Notes under the pieces: model-generated
The model's input: the letters and a program-made list of their open reading frames with translations, nothing else
Told to the model about the DNA's origin: nothing
Database searches by the model: none
Program-made: the position numbers and the translations under genes
Assembly: GCA_004352715.1 (NCBI GenBank)
Contig: SCFE01000090.1
Coordinates: 1,528,640-1,592,639, forward strand
From: Hofstenia miamia
Taxonomy: Eukaryota; Xenacoelomorpha; Acoela
DNA: 64,000 nucleotides
Direction of reading: 5' to 3'
Shown here: piece after piece, positions 14,201 through 27,900 of the stretch
Layout: each line of letters opens with the position of its first letter
How positions within the stretch are numbered: position 1 is the first letter of the stretch

Positions 14201-15864
14201 TTTAAATTCATTCTAAAATGAACGATCGAGCAGATTAAAAATCACTAGTGCTCGCTTGACAAAATTTTCATAAACTATTTAATTTGTAAATTATTTAGAT
14301 GTTAAATTAAATAATCAACAGTGCGCGCTTACCCTTAGAAGTAATTAATAGTTTTATGAACGATATGACGGAGAAGGTAGAACTAAATGTTTAACTTATT
14401 CCAAGAACTTTGTATAAGTATTGGTGAGAAACGTTTTGGTTTTTTCTAACCAAATATGTGTGTGGAGAATAGAAGGAAAAATATTGTATTTGCCAAACAA
14501 ATTTAATTAAAAAAATTCGCTGTTGTAGTTTTTAATTGTGTCACCATTTACGTGAAGTATAACATGAAGAAATGACTGTAAAACAAAATAAATAACTGAC
14601 CACTCCATTTCAACAGATGTACAAGATGCAAGTGTCATTAGGGTATTTTATCCTTTCCTCGTGGTAACCGAAAAACTACCGGTGCGAAAATTAAAGTCGA
14701 AAATTTCCAGAAGAAATTTGCCGGTATGAAAGTAGCGGCCTAGAACATAAAAGGCAGAAAGTGTGTTAGAGTTAGGGCCACATTTTTGAAAACTCATTGT
14801 CAACTCTAGATGAGAATTAAGGCAATTTTCAGCCCGGGAAGTATTCCCCCCGTCGAGTTCAATAAAGATTTTGATTGACTAAATTAAAAATTTAAATATT
14901 TTTAAAAATTGTGCTAGTTAGAAGCATTTTCAGGGTTTATTTTTCCTTACTCTTCCCCGCTTTTAGTCAATCGATTCGATCACAACTGAGATGCTCTCGC
15001 CGTCAGAAAATCCCGCGCACACCCGTCCATTCTTTTCTTTGAGCTGCTGGAGTTTTCTGAGAAGTATTTCTGCAATTAGGTTAGTGATACAAGCAATTTG
15101 CTTTACTTCGTTAACAGATATTAAATCAGAGACTTCATAAAGAGAAAAGTAGGTCATTGGGCTTTCATGGTACAGTGGAAAAATGCTTTTCAGTATCAGT
15201 TTTTACAAACAACCGCTTTGAGTTACTTGCCCTATCTTGTTAACCCCAAATTGAACAGAAATATTTCACCATTTTATGGTTTCTTGAAAATACACACGGT
15301 AGAAATAGGTAGAAAATGAGTTCACTTAGGAAACTAGCAAAATTTAATGTATTTGATTTTCCTAAAAGCATTATATAATGCACTTATCAGTGTTAATTAT
15401 TTGTAGTTGAAAGAATCAGGAAAAATAATCTGTAAAATGCTTATCCAAAACTGTGTTTTGTTTAACTTATTTGTATCTTCTTCTGCTTTGCACATTTTGA
15501 GAAGACTGATCAATATTATATTTTTATTGAATAACAAAGTTCTTTTGCAAACATTCCATTTTAAATCAATATTAATAAATGATTTAAAATAGGATCCAGA
15601 AAATGTTGAGCGTTTGAATAATATCAACCAAATTTCAGAAAATCGCCTCATAGAAAATATTGGGCTTAAAATAGAAGTTCAGCATTGCAGTAATGTTAAG
15701 TATCTACATTATATTTGCTTGTCATCTGACGTAATTTGGAAATGTTGCGAAACTATTTGTCACTTATGGGCAAGACTTCAAGAATTTTCAATTCAAAGAT
15801 TATCACAAATATTTGCACAGCTTATATATATAAATAAATATATGTATATGTATATATAATTACA

Positions 15865-15898
<34 letters not shown>

Positions 15899-15902
15899 GA
15901 TA

Positions 15903-15948
<46 letters not shown>

Positions 15949-18900
15949 TCATAATTATGCTATATGACCGGTTTCTATTTAATATCATCGTCAATACAAA
16001 TTGTGTGGTAATATAATTTACAATTCACTACATTTAATTTTGTTAAATATGCATACACTAAAAGATATTCAATAAGCTGGTCGTGCTTTGTTTATTCATT
16101 AGTCTTTGTTTATTTGAGTTCTTAATAATGAGTGCCTCAGAAATCTTAGTATTAGTTGTTTTCATAATGATCTTAAAATTATTGATGTTTCCTCGATGTT
16201 GGTGAGTATAAATTTCGGAATTTAAGTGCCCTGATAGATGTTCATTAACCCGAGTTTCACCGATGTAAGAATGATGACATTCTTTACATGTAAACTTGTA
16301 TAGAATTGATGAAACATGCATCTCTTGAATCGGATCTTTGTTGCGAAATATATTACAGGTCTTCTTAGTATCTAATATTGGTCTTATTCTTGTATATCTT
16401 AATTTCGCATTAATTTTATTTATTCTTAAATTCAGCAGTTGTTGGTGCTCTTCAATATATGGCAACTTCCAATATATTGGTTCTTTTTCGTTAGATTGAT
16501 CTTGGTTACATATTACTTCAGGTTTATTTGCTAGCTGTGGATAGACATATCTCTTAATTAATCAATGTATATATATATATATATATATTACGGTGGCCCT
16601 CATTTTAAATTTCCGAACGCTTAGTCCCTGAACCTTTGAATTGTTTTCATTTCATGAAAAAATTATGAGTGTAAAATCTTGAACTATTTGAATTAGGTTT
16701 AGAGGTGGAGCAAGCTCATTAAAATTTTGCAGTATTACGACGATATATACTATTTTTGTCAAAACAGCTAATTGTGACATAGCATAAGTACTTTTAGGCA
16801 TCTCATTAGCACTTAGCATACAATGACAGTGAATTTTAATGGAAGACAAATATATCGATGACTATATTAAGAATGACTCTGCATCCTCTCAGAATTCAGA
16901 AATTTTGTAACCATATATTCATTTTTAGAAACATATTTTTGAAAATGTGTATTAATTCAATTGATGAAATTTATACTTAAATGTATTTTATGTAGGTGCA
17001 TTTGCATATTTGTCACATCTTTAGCTGAACAGAATTTTCGAAGTGATGAACTATCATTCAAATTACTTCCTAATTACGTCATCAGAACGCATTGAAGTTT
17101 GAAGAGACGAAAAGTCTTCCTGATAGGCAAGCTCTACATATAACATCACAAAGGTTTGCAAATAGCAATTTCAAATAGCACCAAATTCAGTAGTTCGTCA
17201 AATAGAAATCCTTTGGTCAGCAGAACACCAGGGTAATCAATATCAGAAGTTGATTTTTGGAGGTGAATCATCTCATGCCAAGCAACTTAGAACACTTGGC
17301 CTTATCTCATGCATCAAACATGATGGATGCTGAAGTCCAAATCTAGATGCTAGATTTAGCTATTTTGATCTCAGTTCAACCTTGAAGTCGCGTAGGTGAA
17401 CGGATTACGAGACATCGACAACTGTTTTAGCAAAAGTTGATATTAAAGATGTAATTCTTGGAGCTACTTTCCCCACAGGCAGCTAGACACGACTTGAAAC
17501 TAATGCAGTTCCTTTATTGTTATTACCACATGCGTCAAATCCAAGTAGCTAGACTGTGTAAAAATTTAGTCAATCTGTTTTATCTTTCAGTTGAACTGAT
17601 TTTTTTCTGAGTTTGATGTATTCTGACTTAAATTTGGTTGCACAACGGTCAAAATTTTGAAAATTTCAAAGGATATTGAAAGAGGTGAAACACTGAAATG
17701 AGCTCAAGTAGATATGACCAATAATAAGACAAAGTATCTGTTGCTTTCGTAACCAGAAGCAGTAGAAAGTTGTTTGGGAGATAATTAAGTGCATTTGATA
17801 GTTTTCTTGAAACCTATGCAGAAGACTGGAATGAAAGTGAAAACTTCAAAACCGCTCAAAAACTTATAGGCTCACTAGCAATTGTTATCGAATTGTGTAT
17901 TTGATAAATAAAATAAAGTAATTGTATTGCTCAATAACGAAGAAATCTCGCAGTATGCATTAAGGATTGCGAAGGAAGCTAGAAAAATAAGAAACCGTTA
18001 TTCTATTTTTGTTACTATTGCATTGATACTTTATTTCCTATATCATGTATTAAGCCTTATTAGGCCAACTTTCACATATAATATAACAGATTATCAAAAA
18101 TTTGCATAAAAGTGTTTCTAATGAAATAGAACCTTTTGTGAGGATCAGACATTCAAAAAACTCAATTTTAAGTTTTCCACCTTATATAAGGGCCACCCTA
18201 ATATATATACACCAATGTTTAACACTGAATATATAATATACAATTACTTACATATATTACACGTGCTTCCAACATATTCTTCAAGACATTTACATTCATT
18301 AATTGAGATGCATTCTCCATGAATGCATGGGTCCTCACAGAAATCTAAACAATTTTCTTCAAAATCAAAAAAGAAAAAATGTATAAAGTTACAAAACCAT
18401 GGTTATGTATACAACAATGTAGTGTCGAATTTATAAAATATGTCAAGTTGTGCAATTTCTATAAGGACAAGTTTTCTTGTGGTTTATAAAGTAATCTTAA
18501 CCTTGTCTCCAATTACTGTAAATCTGTTGCAAATTGGAATTTTTTTCTTTAAGTGCAAATTAAAAACAAAGCTCAGACCCAATGTTCTACACATTCATAA
18601 ATTTTCTTATTCTCAATAATTTTCATTTTTGAGTGTTTCAATATTCATAAATGCATTTAGATTGCCGGTTTTAGTTATATTTTATCGTAACCAATGTTTT
18701 AAAAGTAAGCATTGCTTTGAAAATTCATTCCCATGTCATTCAAAATTGAAAATTTATTGAAAAGAATTAAAGAAAATTAATTTTTTAATAATTATTTATT
18801 GAAATTTTATAGATTATCAAGTTTTATTGGAAAAAATTGATTTTCGATTAAAGAAAATTAATAAAATTTCCATTTTTAAAACATCAATAGTTTTATTGAA

Positions 18901-21900
18901 AATTTACCAAAGAAAATTGGTAAAAAATTCATTTTTTATCAAACGACTATTTTTCAATTTGAATTTGAAATTGTTGAAAAAATTAAATATTTTTGTAATA
19001 AAAAGATAAAAATCAAATTTTCGAAAAATTTAGAGTAAATATAATCATTTTTGAGTAATTTGCCACTTATATTATATTACGAAATAATATGCTGTAAGAA
19101 TAATTTATTTATCACTGCTTTGTTAATGTCGATCATATTTGCTTTTCATCATTAATTGGTAACACATTATTATTTTAAAGGTAATTAATAATAACAATTA
19201 AATTGTTAATTGAATGTGCCAGCGATTACAGGAAAATTTGTTTTTACAGATTTGCGACCTTGTTGCTGATTTATATATAGCCAGTCAAACCTGAAATATT
19301 ATTCATTACAAGTCTTTAAAATGTATTAACAGTACATAATGTAATTATGTGTTGTTCAAATCATTGCATTTGAACAGATAAAATGAAATACAAAACTTTG
19401 CATGAAAAGGTAAAAGATTAATGTCATTTAATTGTTAGAAATTTATTGATTTTTTATTAATATTTTACCAATGTTTTATAGAAAAACTATTAAATTACTT
19501 TGCAAAAACTTGCATAAAAACCAATAAAAAATTAATTTTTTTAATAAAATTTCCATTTTTGAGTAACATGGGTTGCAATTGATAGTATATACTCGACAGA
19601 GAGTCGAGTCAGAACAAACGCAATTTCTACATTAAGCAAATAATCTTGCATAAACTTTCTTTCTGACCTATATTGTCTAATTCTAGAAGTAGAATTTTCT
19701 AATGACCTAACTACTTTACTTGAATAATAGTTTTATTTGTTGCGATATATACATGTATAACCATGCTGTCATTGTTTTCTGTAAAAGCAAATGTAAGTAA
19801 AATGTGCAAGTGTAATGAGAAATGAGCATTCGTTCACTTCTGTACAACTTAAAGCCATCAGTTGAAAAATATTTAATGATAAAATAAGTAATTATTTTGT
19901 TTTAATTGCAGGCTTGCCCATGGTGGATCCTTTTAAATTTTTAATGTTAAAGTACTAACCCCACAAATCTCCATGAAATATTTGGGGGGGGGTTTCATTT
20001 CTATCCTATCCCATGATGTTCATGGGAATTCCAAGGAGCGCCACGGTTCCCCATCCCACTCGTCAAGCCTGTATGTTTGAGTGTGGATGTTTTCTAGCGC
20101 TGAGTTCTTACACAATTCAATACTGATTTGCTTAATATGCTTAATATCGAGCCTCATCATAATAAAATTACTAGTGCAAATTCAAAATAAAAAGTTTGCA
20201 CATAAAATTGAGCCTAATAATTTGCAATATGTAAGTACACATTTGTATTTTGCAGCGAAGCTTTCGAATTTAGTATTTCAAGTAGCAAGACATTATTCAT
20301 ATTGCACTTGCAGCTCCAAGAAAGATGTTTTGTTGCAAACATAGCAAACCAAATTTGAATACAATTTTAGAAAAATTTTATAATTTCAAATTTCAATATC
20401 GGTATTTGAAGATGTCTGCTAAAGTTGAGATATGAATAATTATCACCGACTGTTATGTAAGTCTCTGCTACAAATAGCTTGTAATTGTTCATGGCATAAC
20501 AAATCCGAATCAACCAAAAATTGGAGGTTATGGTGAGGGTGGGCAAAACGCAACAAGAATATAATCGATTAATATTCGATTAACTGTATTGTAATCAGGG
20601 GTACAGGAAACCGGTGGTGATGCACACCCGAATATTTTTTATAAGGGCCAGCAAAATGACCATTTAACAGATGTTTCAATACATTCATTTTATTTTCCCT
20701 CATTTTCTAAATTTAAATGCAGTAATTCTAGCTCTTTCAACATTTTGAATATGTGATTTGTGTTTTCTCTGTAAATGTAATTCCTGAATCTCAGCCATTA
20801 GAAGGGAGACACATTATCTATGTTTTCGACCTATTTGATTTGGTCAATTCTTCAAATTTCGATTACTAATCTGCATTTCTAATTCTAGTCTTGAGAACAT
20901 CATTAACGTTTGGTAGGTCTAACTTAATTTTATCCAATACCATAAAAGAATCAACAAGGTACAATGTAACCCAAGGTGTTAAATCCCAATCATTACCTAC
21001 TCAATCTGAATTTTCTATCCTATGTTTCAGGAGCGTATACAGAATTTTCTAATAGGTGAACATCTCGGTTGTGATCAAGTAAGTGACCAAAAGCACGGTA
21101 ATGACCCACGAAATTTATCAAAATATTTAAAAATAGACCTTAATTTCTAAATTATTTTAATTTTTGCCGAAATAGTTTCATTTAACCAATCAAAATCACT
21201 TTTAAAGCCTCCCCCTTCCCTACACCAATGCTATGTTTTATTAAGTGTAAATCTCATTTTTGTGTTACTTTGTATTTGACATAGTTTATATTGCTTTCAA
21301 CAATCATTTTGATATGCCTCTAAAAATGGTAAAAAATAAATTCAGCCTAGTGAAAGTCAGAATAGAAAACACATATTTCCTCCCTTTCCTGTTGATGCGT
21401 TTCTTCTATCGAACGATCTCTTAGTAAGCTCAGAATGCTTGAAAACAGTGATGTATGATGACCGACTTTTCCTTTTATATTGAAAAAAATATTTGAAAGA
21501 AAATTTTGAAATGGATTTGTAATAAACAACGGCGGTTACAATTGAAGAAACAGCCATTGGTTTTTATGTATATGTATTTGAAATTTTCACAGATTGATTT
21601 GTCAATATTGATAAAGCGATCAAAAGTAGACTAAATTATTGTTTATGTACATAGACTTTTAGCAGAAATATTTTTCCATTGAATGGGTAGGGGAACATTA
21701 GATGTTTATAATTTTAGATGATTAATTTTATTAGGATTGCGTGAGATAGACTTTTGTTTTGAAGCTTAAATTGCTTTGTAACGAATATGGAATGTATTCT
21801 TTGGACTGCATGCAACATTTTTTGTCATTTTGTCGACATTAGGATGTTTATAATTAGGACAGTAATTGTAGTGTTTGACTGACAGCATTATTTGGTCTTT

Positions 21901-24900
21901 CCCATGTTTGCTGATCAAATTATGAATTGATAAGCCTTAAGTCAAGATACTTTCTTGCACATATAACAAAAGTAACAAGACTGCACCTATACCTTATGAA
22001 AAACTATTTGAACTTCAATTTTTAGGCATGTGCTATCATTGTTTTTCAAGTAGGGGTTAGTGTCTTCATATACACCAGTCACCAACATACACATATATGT
22101 CTAACATAATATTTTGTATATTAATATTTTGGTAATTATTTTATGGACTGTCAAGGTTGCACTATACATGTAGTAGGTTTAGAGAAATAAATTCAGTCTG
22201 TTGACTGTTCTAGTTTAAACTATTTGAAGGGGCAGCAGTTTTGCTAATGAACCCCTTATATATATGTTTCCTCGCTGGACCTCTGATTGTAATGGATTAA
22301 TCACAGTTTTTAAAGTTTAGATTAATCGTGTGCGCGTTCAAATTGATATATTTAATCATTACTGCCATTATTTGAATATTGACTTCGCACTATAGAATTA
22401 TTACAACTTCTGCAAAATGTGATATATAAAACGGTGTCTATTTTCTTTTACATATGCGGCAGAGTGACCGCCAGAACACATTTTCAGACCCAGTGACTCA
22501 TTGACTGGAATAATCATTGACATGAAGACACAACCGAAGACTCGTTAAATGCGGCATTCAAAGACTTGAAACCATTTGATTTTTCGATTTAATTATTATT
22601 TTGGTGTTTCAAACTTATATATTTGTGATTTTCTAGATAATTAAGGTAAAGAGTAAGGGAGCCAAAAGTACAAATTTCGATCTGGACCAATTTGTATATG
22701 CATTGGGATAACCAATAACCTATGATTTATACGCAAGAATTTACGGTAATTAGTTTTTAATTGTGCAAATTAATCTCTTAACTGATTATAATTACTTTGC
22801 TCACCCATTGTTTATTATGCCAAATGAATGAAATCGAATTCAATGCATTGTTTATTGAAGATAGTTGTTTAACTTTAATACAAATTGAATAATCTTGAGT
22901 CAACATTTGAACCTGATTTAGCAAACCACATTTAGTCTAACCTGATTGGAACTAACCTGAATGAGCTTGTCTGGCACAGAGCTGGTGTTTTGTCACAATA
23001 AATATTAAAGTATTTCAGAATTACATGTTGATCCATGCATTAAGCAGAAATATTTAAATACAATCTGTGAGCAATTAAGTGTAGTATTAAAATCATTGTT
23101 CATAACTTACGGATGCAGGTAGAATTGACTTTCTTGTATCCAAGGCAGCATTCGTAAACATTTCTTGTCTTAGTCACTTGTTCTGTTACACATACTTCAA
23201 CAGTATACGTCCTAAAACAATATGTTCTCGATGTTTGTAACATTCAAAGAGTCTTAGAGGCTTTTTAATGAGAGTGGGAGCCTCATGGGAATTCATGGAA
23301 CAGAAATGCATGTAATTCCCATTGGAAATGGAAGGAAATTAGGCAAACACATTGTTGAAGTTGCAAAATAAAATCGCTAATCGTATGTGCAAATAAATCT
23401 GTGAATACATACTTTGATAGTTGTATTAAATTTGTGCTAAATTAACAGAAAATGGAAATAATGAGAAGATAAAAAGCAAAAAATTTAGAGTTTAAGTCTG
23501 ATTTCAGAATTTGAGGGGTTCAATGGAAACCCTAACCTTAATCTTAACTCTATAAAATTATGATAACATTTAATTGCTTTGCTCATTTGCCAAAAGCTGT
23601 GACAATCAATATTGAAATATTTTCAAAATATCAATTAAATAGCAAAAAGTTATGGTTGAATTTTCAATTAAGTTAGATGTGGAAACCATAGAAAGGATGA
23701 ACTATTTCATATTATGGTAAAACAAATCTTACTGCCTTCTACAAATTAGTTATTAAAAAACCAGTTTACATCACTTTAACCCCAGAATAAACTTCCTCTG
23801 ATGTACTCACTAACTACCTTGCTAGTGACAATTGTCACTATTGAAAAAATCACTAAAGTTTATCGCAAAAAGCTATACTGAAGAAACAGATAGTATTTTA
23901 AAGAACAAGATATTTAACATAACAAAAATTCAAAGAAAATGATGCTTAAATAGCTTAAGGAATTAATTCTGTGAAGCTTATCTAAAAAAGTGACAATTGA
24001 CACCAGCAGGAGAGTTCTAGAGTTAAATACTTTGCTGGACAAGGTTACGAATAGACTATATCAGATTTTTTTCGGTTGTGCAAGACGTTGGAATTTGGGT
24101 TCAGGCAAGACAAACTAATCAATCGTGATGTGGTTTAAGATCGAGCCGGATATTAAAATGTAAATACAAGAGAAAAAGAGTAGACATTCCTCTATCATGT
24201 GGTGGTTGAGGAATTTTATAAATTGGGAGCTATTGGAGTTTAATTATTTTTGCTGAAATCACAGATTTTAAGAAATTACAAAAAAGTATGTTTGTTATAT
24301 CAGTTGCGCAATTTGCTTGTATTTTGTACATGTAATGTCACAAAAGTTCTTTCTGAGGATTGTGGGATGGGAATGGGGTCAAGAGCTCTCTCATTAGCAA
24401 GCCTGATTATTGTTTGTGAATCTAAACTTACGTTACTTTATCGCATTGGAAGAGCTCCAATGGGTTTATGCACAGTTCTGTTGTTTTTCTTGATCGCAAT
24501 TCATCGTGGCAGGTAGTTTCATTCTTTAGATATCTAAATATATGTACAAACTGCGTTACTGAATTCAATAATAGAAAAGTGAACAATATAAAACTTAAGG
24601 GGGGACTGGGGACAAATGCAACAGGGATGTACAAGAAACTATAAATATTATTTCCAAGCAAAGGACATGGCCAAAAATTTAGGCCTAAGAACTGAGGGGA
24701 ATCTGAATCAGCTCATTTTATACCCACTTGATTATCCATGGAAAATACATCTTTAATTTTAGTTTTGTGAGATCAAGTTTAGGTAAGTTAAAAAAATATA
24801 ATACAAAACTATTCAAACTGAAATTAAGAAGCCTAAATTCTTAAATGAAAATAAAAGACGAAATGCATAAAAGTTGAACATTTAAAAATGCATTGCTTAT

Positions 24901-27900
24901 AATTCAATAGCATTCACTGCATTTGTGTTGGTTTGTGTGCACTCTGTTTCGTAGGGAGGTCACTCCAGGTTTTTTAAAGTTCGGCTCATTCTTGAAATAT
25001 CTCGTTCCAAGTCTGGCTCGACCCAACCCATACTTTTGTTTACCCTTTCCTCCTCGTCATTCTGACAAGATTTTCATTCCTACTATAATTAAAAGACCCT
25101 ACTAATAACACTGCAAATGTGAGAATCTCAAATGTATCTTGAAGCTCAGAAATGTAAGTGGGCTGGAATTTTGATGATCACCTCATGTCTACAAGAAGAT
25201 TTAAAACTAGTGAGATATACCCAGCCCAAGTTCTTTAAGCGTTCCATTTTAAGCCTACATGATAAATAAAAGCCTAAGTTAGTCTGAAATATGAACCCAC
25301 AAATTCTATTTAGATTTAATTAATTAAAGCATAAACCAGCCCAAACCCACCATTAGTGAAAATCTAACCCAATGTTCTTCTAAGCCAGATATAGAAATGT
25401 AGCTGGCAGTGGAGTAATCGGGTAGTCGTGTCCTTTTTCTAATTGAATGAGCAGGCACAACTGAATCAAAATCGGTGTTCGAGTCAAGCACAGGAGAAGG
25501 ATTTTTTGTAATTTGACTTAGAAATTAGAAGCATTTCAAATATAGAGATATACAAAAGATCTCGAATGATCACGGTGATCTCTCTCAACAGTAACAAAAA
25601 CAGATTTAAGCAAAATTTACGGGAGTAAAAGAATTGTCATTGAGCCTATAAGAAAGTGGGAAAATTATTCGTGTGAAAAGAAATTTGAAAAAAAATTGCA
25701 TGTTTAAGAGTTCCTGGCTTTATATTTTTATGCATTTTCCAATAAAATTAATATAAGAATAAATGAAATTTCCAACCACTACACTTTGAGTTTGCTCCTT
25801 TAGGAGATCCTTTGCTCAACTTTCCAAAAATTACTTGGATAAATTTTTTATTTAAATTCAAAAAGTACAGAAGTACTTACAAAAGTAATTATTCTTTAGT
25901 TTTTTTAATAATATACGTGTGAATACTAATGGTAACAGAAAATATAGAATTTAGTTATTACCTATATTTAATTGTAACCTTAGGGTATGGTAAATGTCCT
26001 TAAAATTGTATCTAAGAAAGTTTCATAATTTATAGCATATTATTAAAGTAATCGTTAAATGCATTGCATAAGAGTACCTTTCGACGCGTCCGCATACATT
26101 TTCTTGATTGGGAAGCAATTCTGAGTTGATGCAAAGAATTAGAATTAGAAATAATGAGACGCAATACATCAATCAAATTGAACTTGTCGAAAATGAATTT
26201 GATGATTTTCCAAAAATCAACAATCATAGTCATGCTGATTCTTGCAATACAATTGGTTTATTGTCCCCATCATTGTGCGTTATATGATATTTCTTGAATG
26301 TTGACATATGTATAAGACATTTTACTTTATTCAATCTACTTTGTGAAAATTTGAGCGAGATATTTCATTATGCATTTCCATCATTTTAAAAAATAAAACA
26401 TTTAATAATAATGCATTCATTAAATTTTTTGGAGTATGTCTCTTAACCCAGTTAAGTATGAAATCAAACTTAAACTGGTAGTGTACATAAATAACACCCC
26501 TAATCAATGATCTATTTGTATTGCAATTAGATGATCCTAAAACTTGGCATTCCTTTACTAGAAGCTGATTTAATTTCAATAAATGAAAGACTTATGATTT
26601 CTACGGTTGAGACCTCATATTTATGTTCTCAATAATCAATGGTCAAAAGTTACTACTTAAAGTCCTTCATTTCGGATATGATTTAATAGTGTCCTTAACA
26701 TTTATCTTGTATATAGAATACCCATGTCCACACTCATAGAAATTTGTTAGTTGTTGTTCTCATGATCTTTGTACCGCTTTATTAAGAGAACTTTTGATGT
26801 GTGAAGAATAAGTATTTTCTCTTAAAAATAGAATTTTCATTAAGAAAATTTAAATAATATTGAGCACAAATGTTCATGATAACAAGGAGCACATTTATTC
26901 ATGGACATGTACCTATTTACGGATTCTCAGTTTTCCCAATTCGATTATGGAAAATTTTTTGAAAATGGTAATAAAGCCAATTTTATACTTTTGGATTCAA
27001 TAGGCAGTTTTAGGCTAAAATGTGCATTTCAAATCTCATCTGTTCTCGATATGCTGCAAAGCAGAACACATAGGAATGCGACAGAAAATTTTGCAACTTC
27101 CAGTAAGACGTATCGCCCTGAGTTAGAACTGGATCGATTTTTTAGACCCGTCCCGTTTCGGCCGAACATGTTATATTTTACACTACTGACACTGTCTTAT
27201 GCTTTATTGAGGCCCACGGCCACTACATTGCAAATTTGATTAGATATTCTTCATATTTAAGAAAGAATAATTTCCGTTTAGTCCTTTCAATTTGTGTTAC
27301 ATTACAATTTCATTATATCAGTAAAGAAACGTGTTATATGTCACATTTCATAAGCTCATCCTAGCGCAACCCTCTTGCAACCTAATAATTTTGTGTTATC
27401 TTATTGCATGAAGTGGATTCTTTATGCAACCTACATCTTTATACTACCTGGAAAATTAGTTTTTGCATATTCAATTCTAAAATTTTCTGCCAGCTTACAT
27501 TAACTTACATAAGTGCAAAGTGAGAGAAACATCTCAGAAACTTTCTTTACTTAAGCAGATAAAAATTAATATCTCCAAATTTTTGTATAAGCCAACAATG
27601 CAGGGTTGATGAAAAGTTTTAATTTTGAAATTAATTTTTCTTTTTCTTATATATTTAAATATCATTTAAAACATTAGGCTTGTGCTTTTTTCGCACCCCT
27701 ATCCTATCTTAAAATATCAAAATAAGCAGATTACAGATGCACAAGCTGTTTCTGTATCTAATTTTTACATAGTGTTATATTTATTTTTTGAAAATATATT
27801 GACATTCAAAATATTATATTTTAGACTTAAATTAAGTTTACAAGTATAAGGGTGATCTAGATAGGCTAGCTTGTGTTCTCGCAATTTGTGTAACGTAAGT

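Noticed and set aside
26901-27239. 112-codon plus-strand ORF starting with ATG
   Set aside because: No domain, no splice context, unbiased composition; compatible with chance inside a 5-kb intron.
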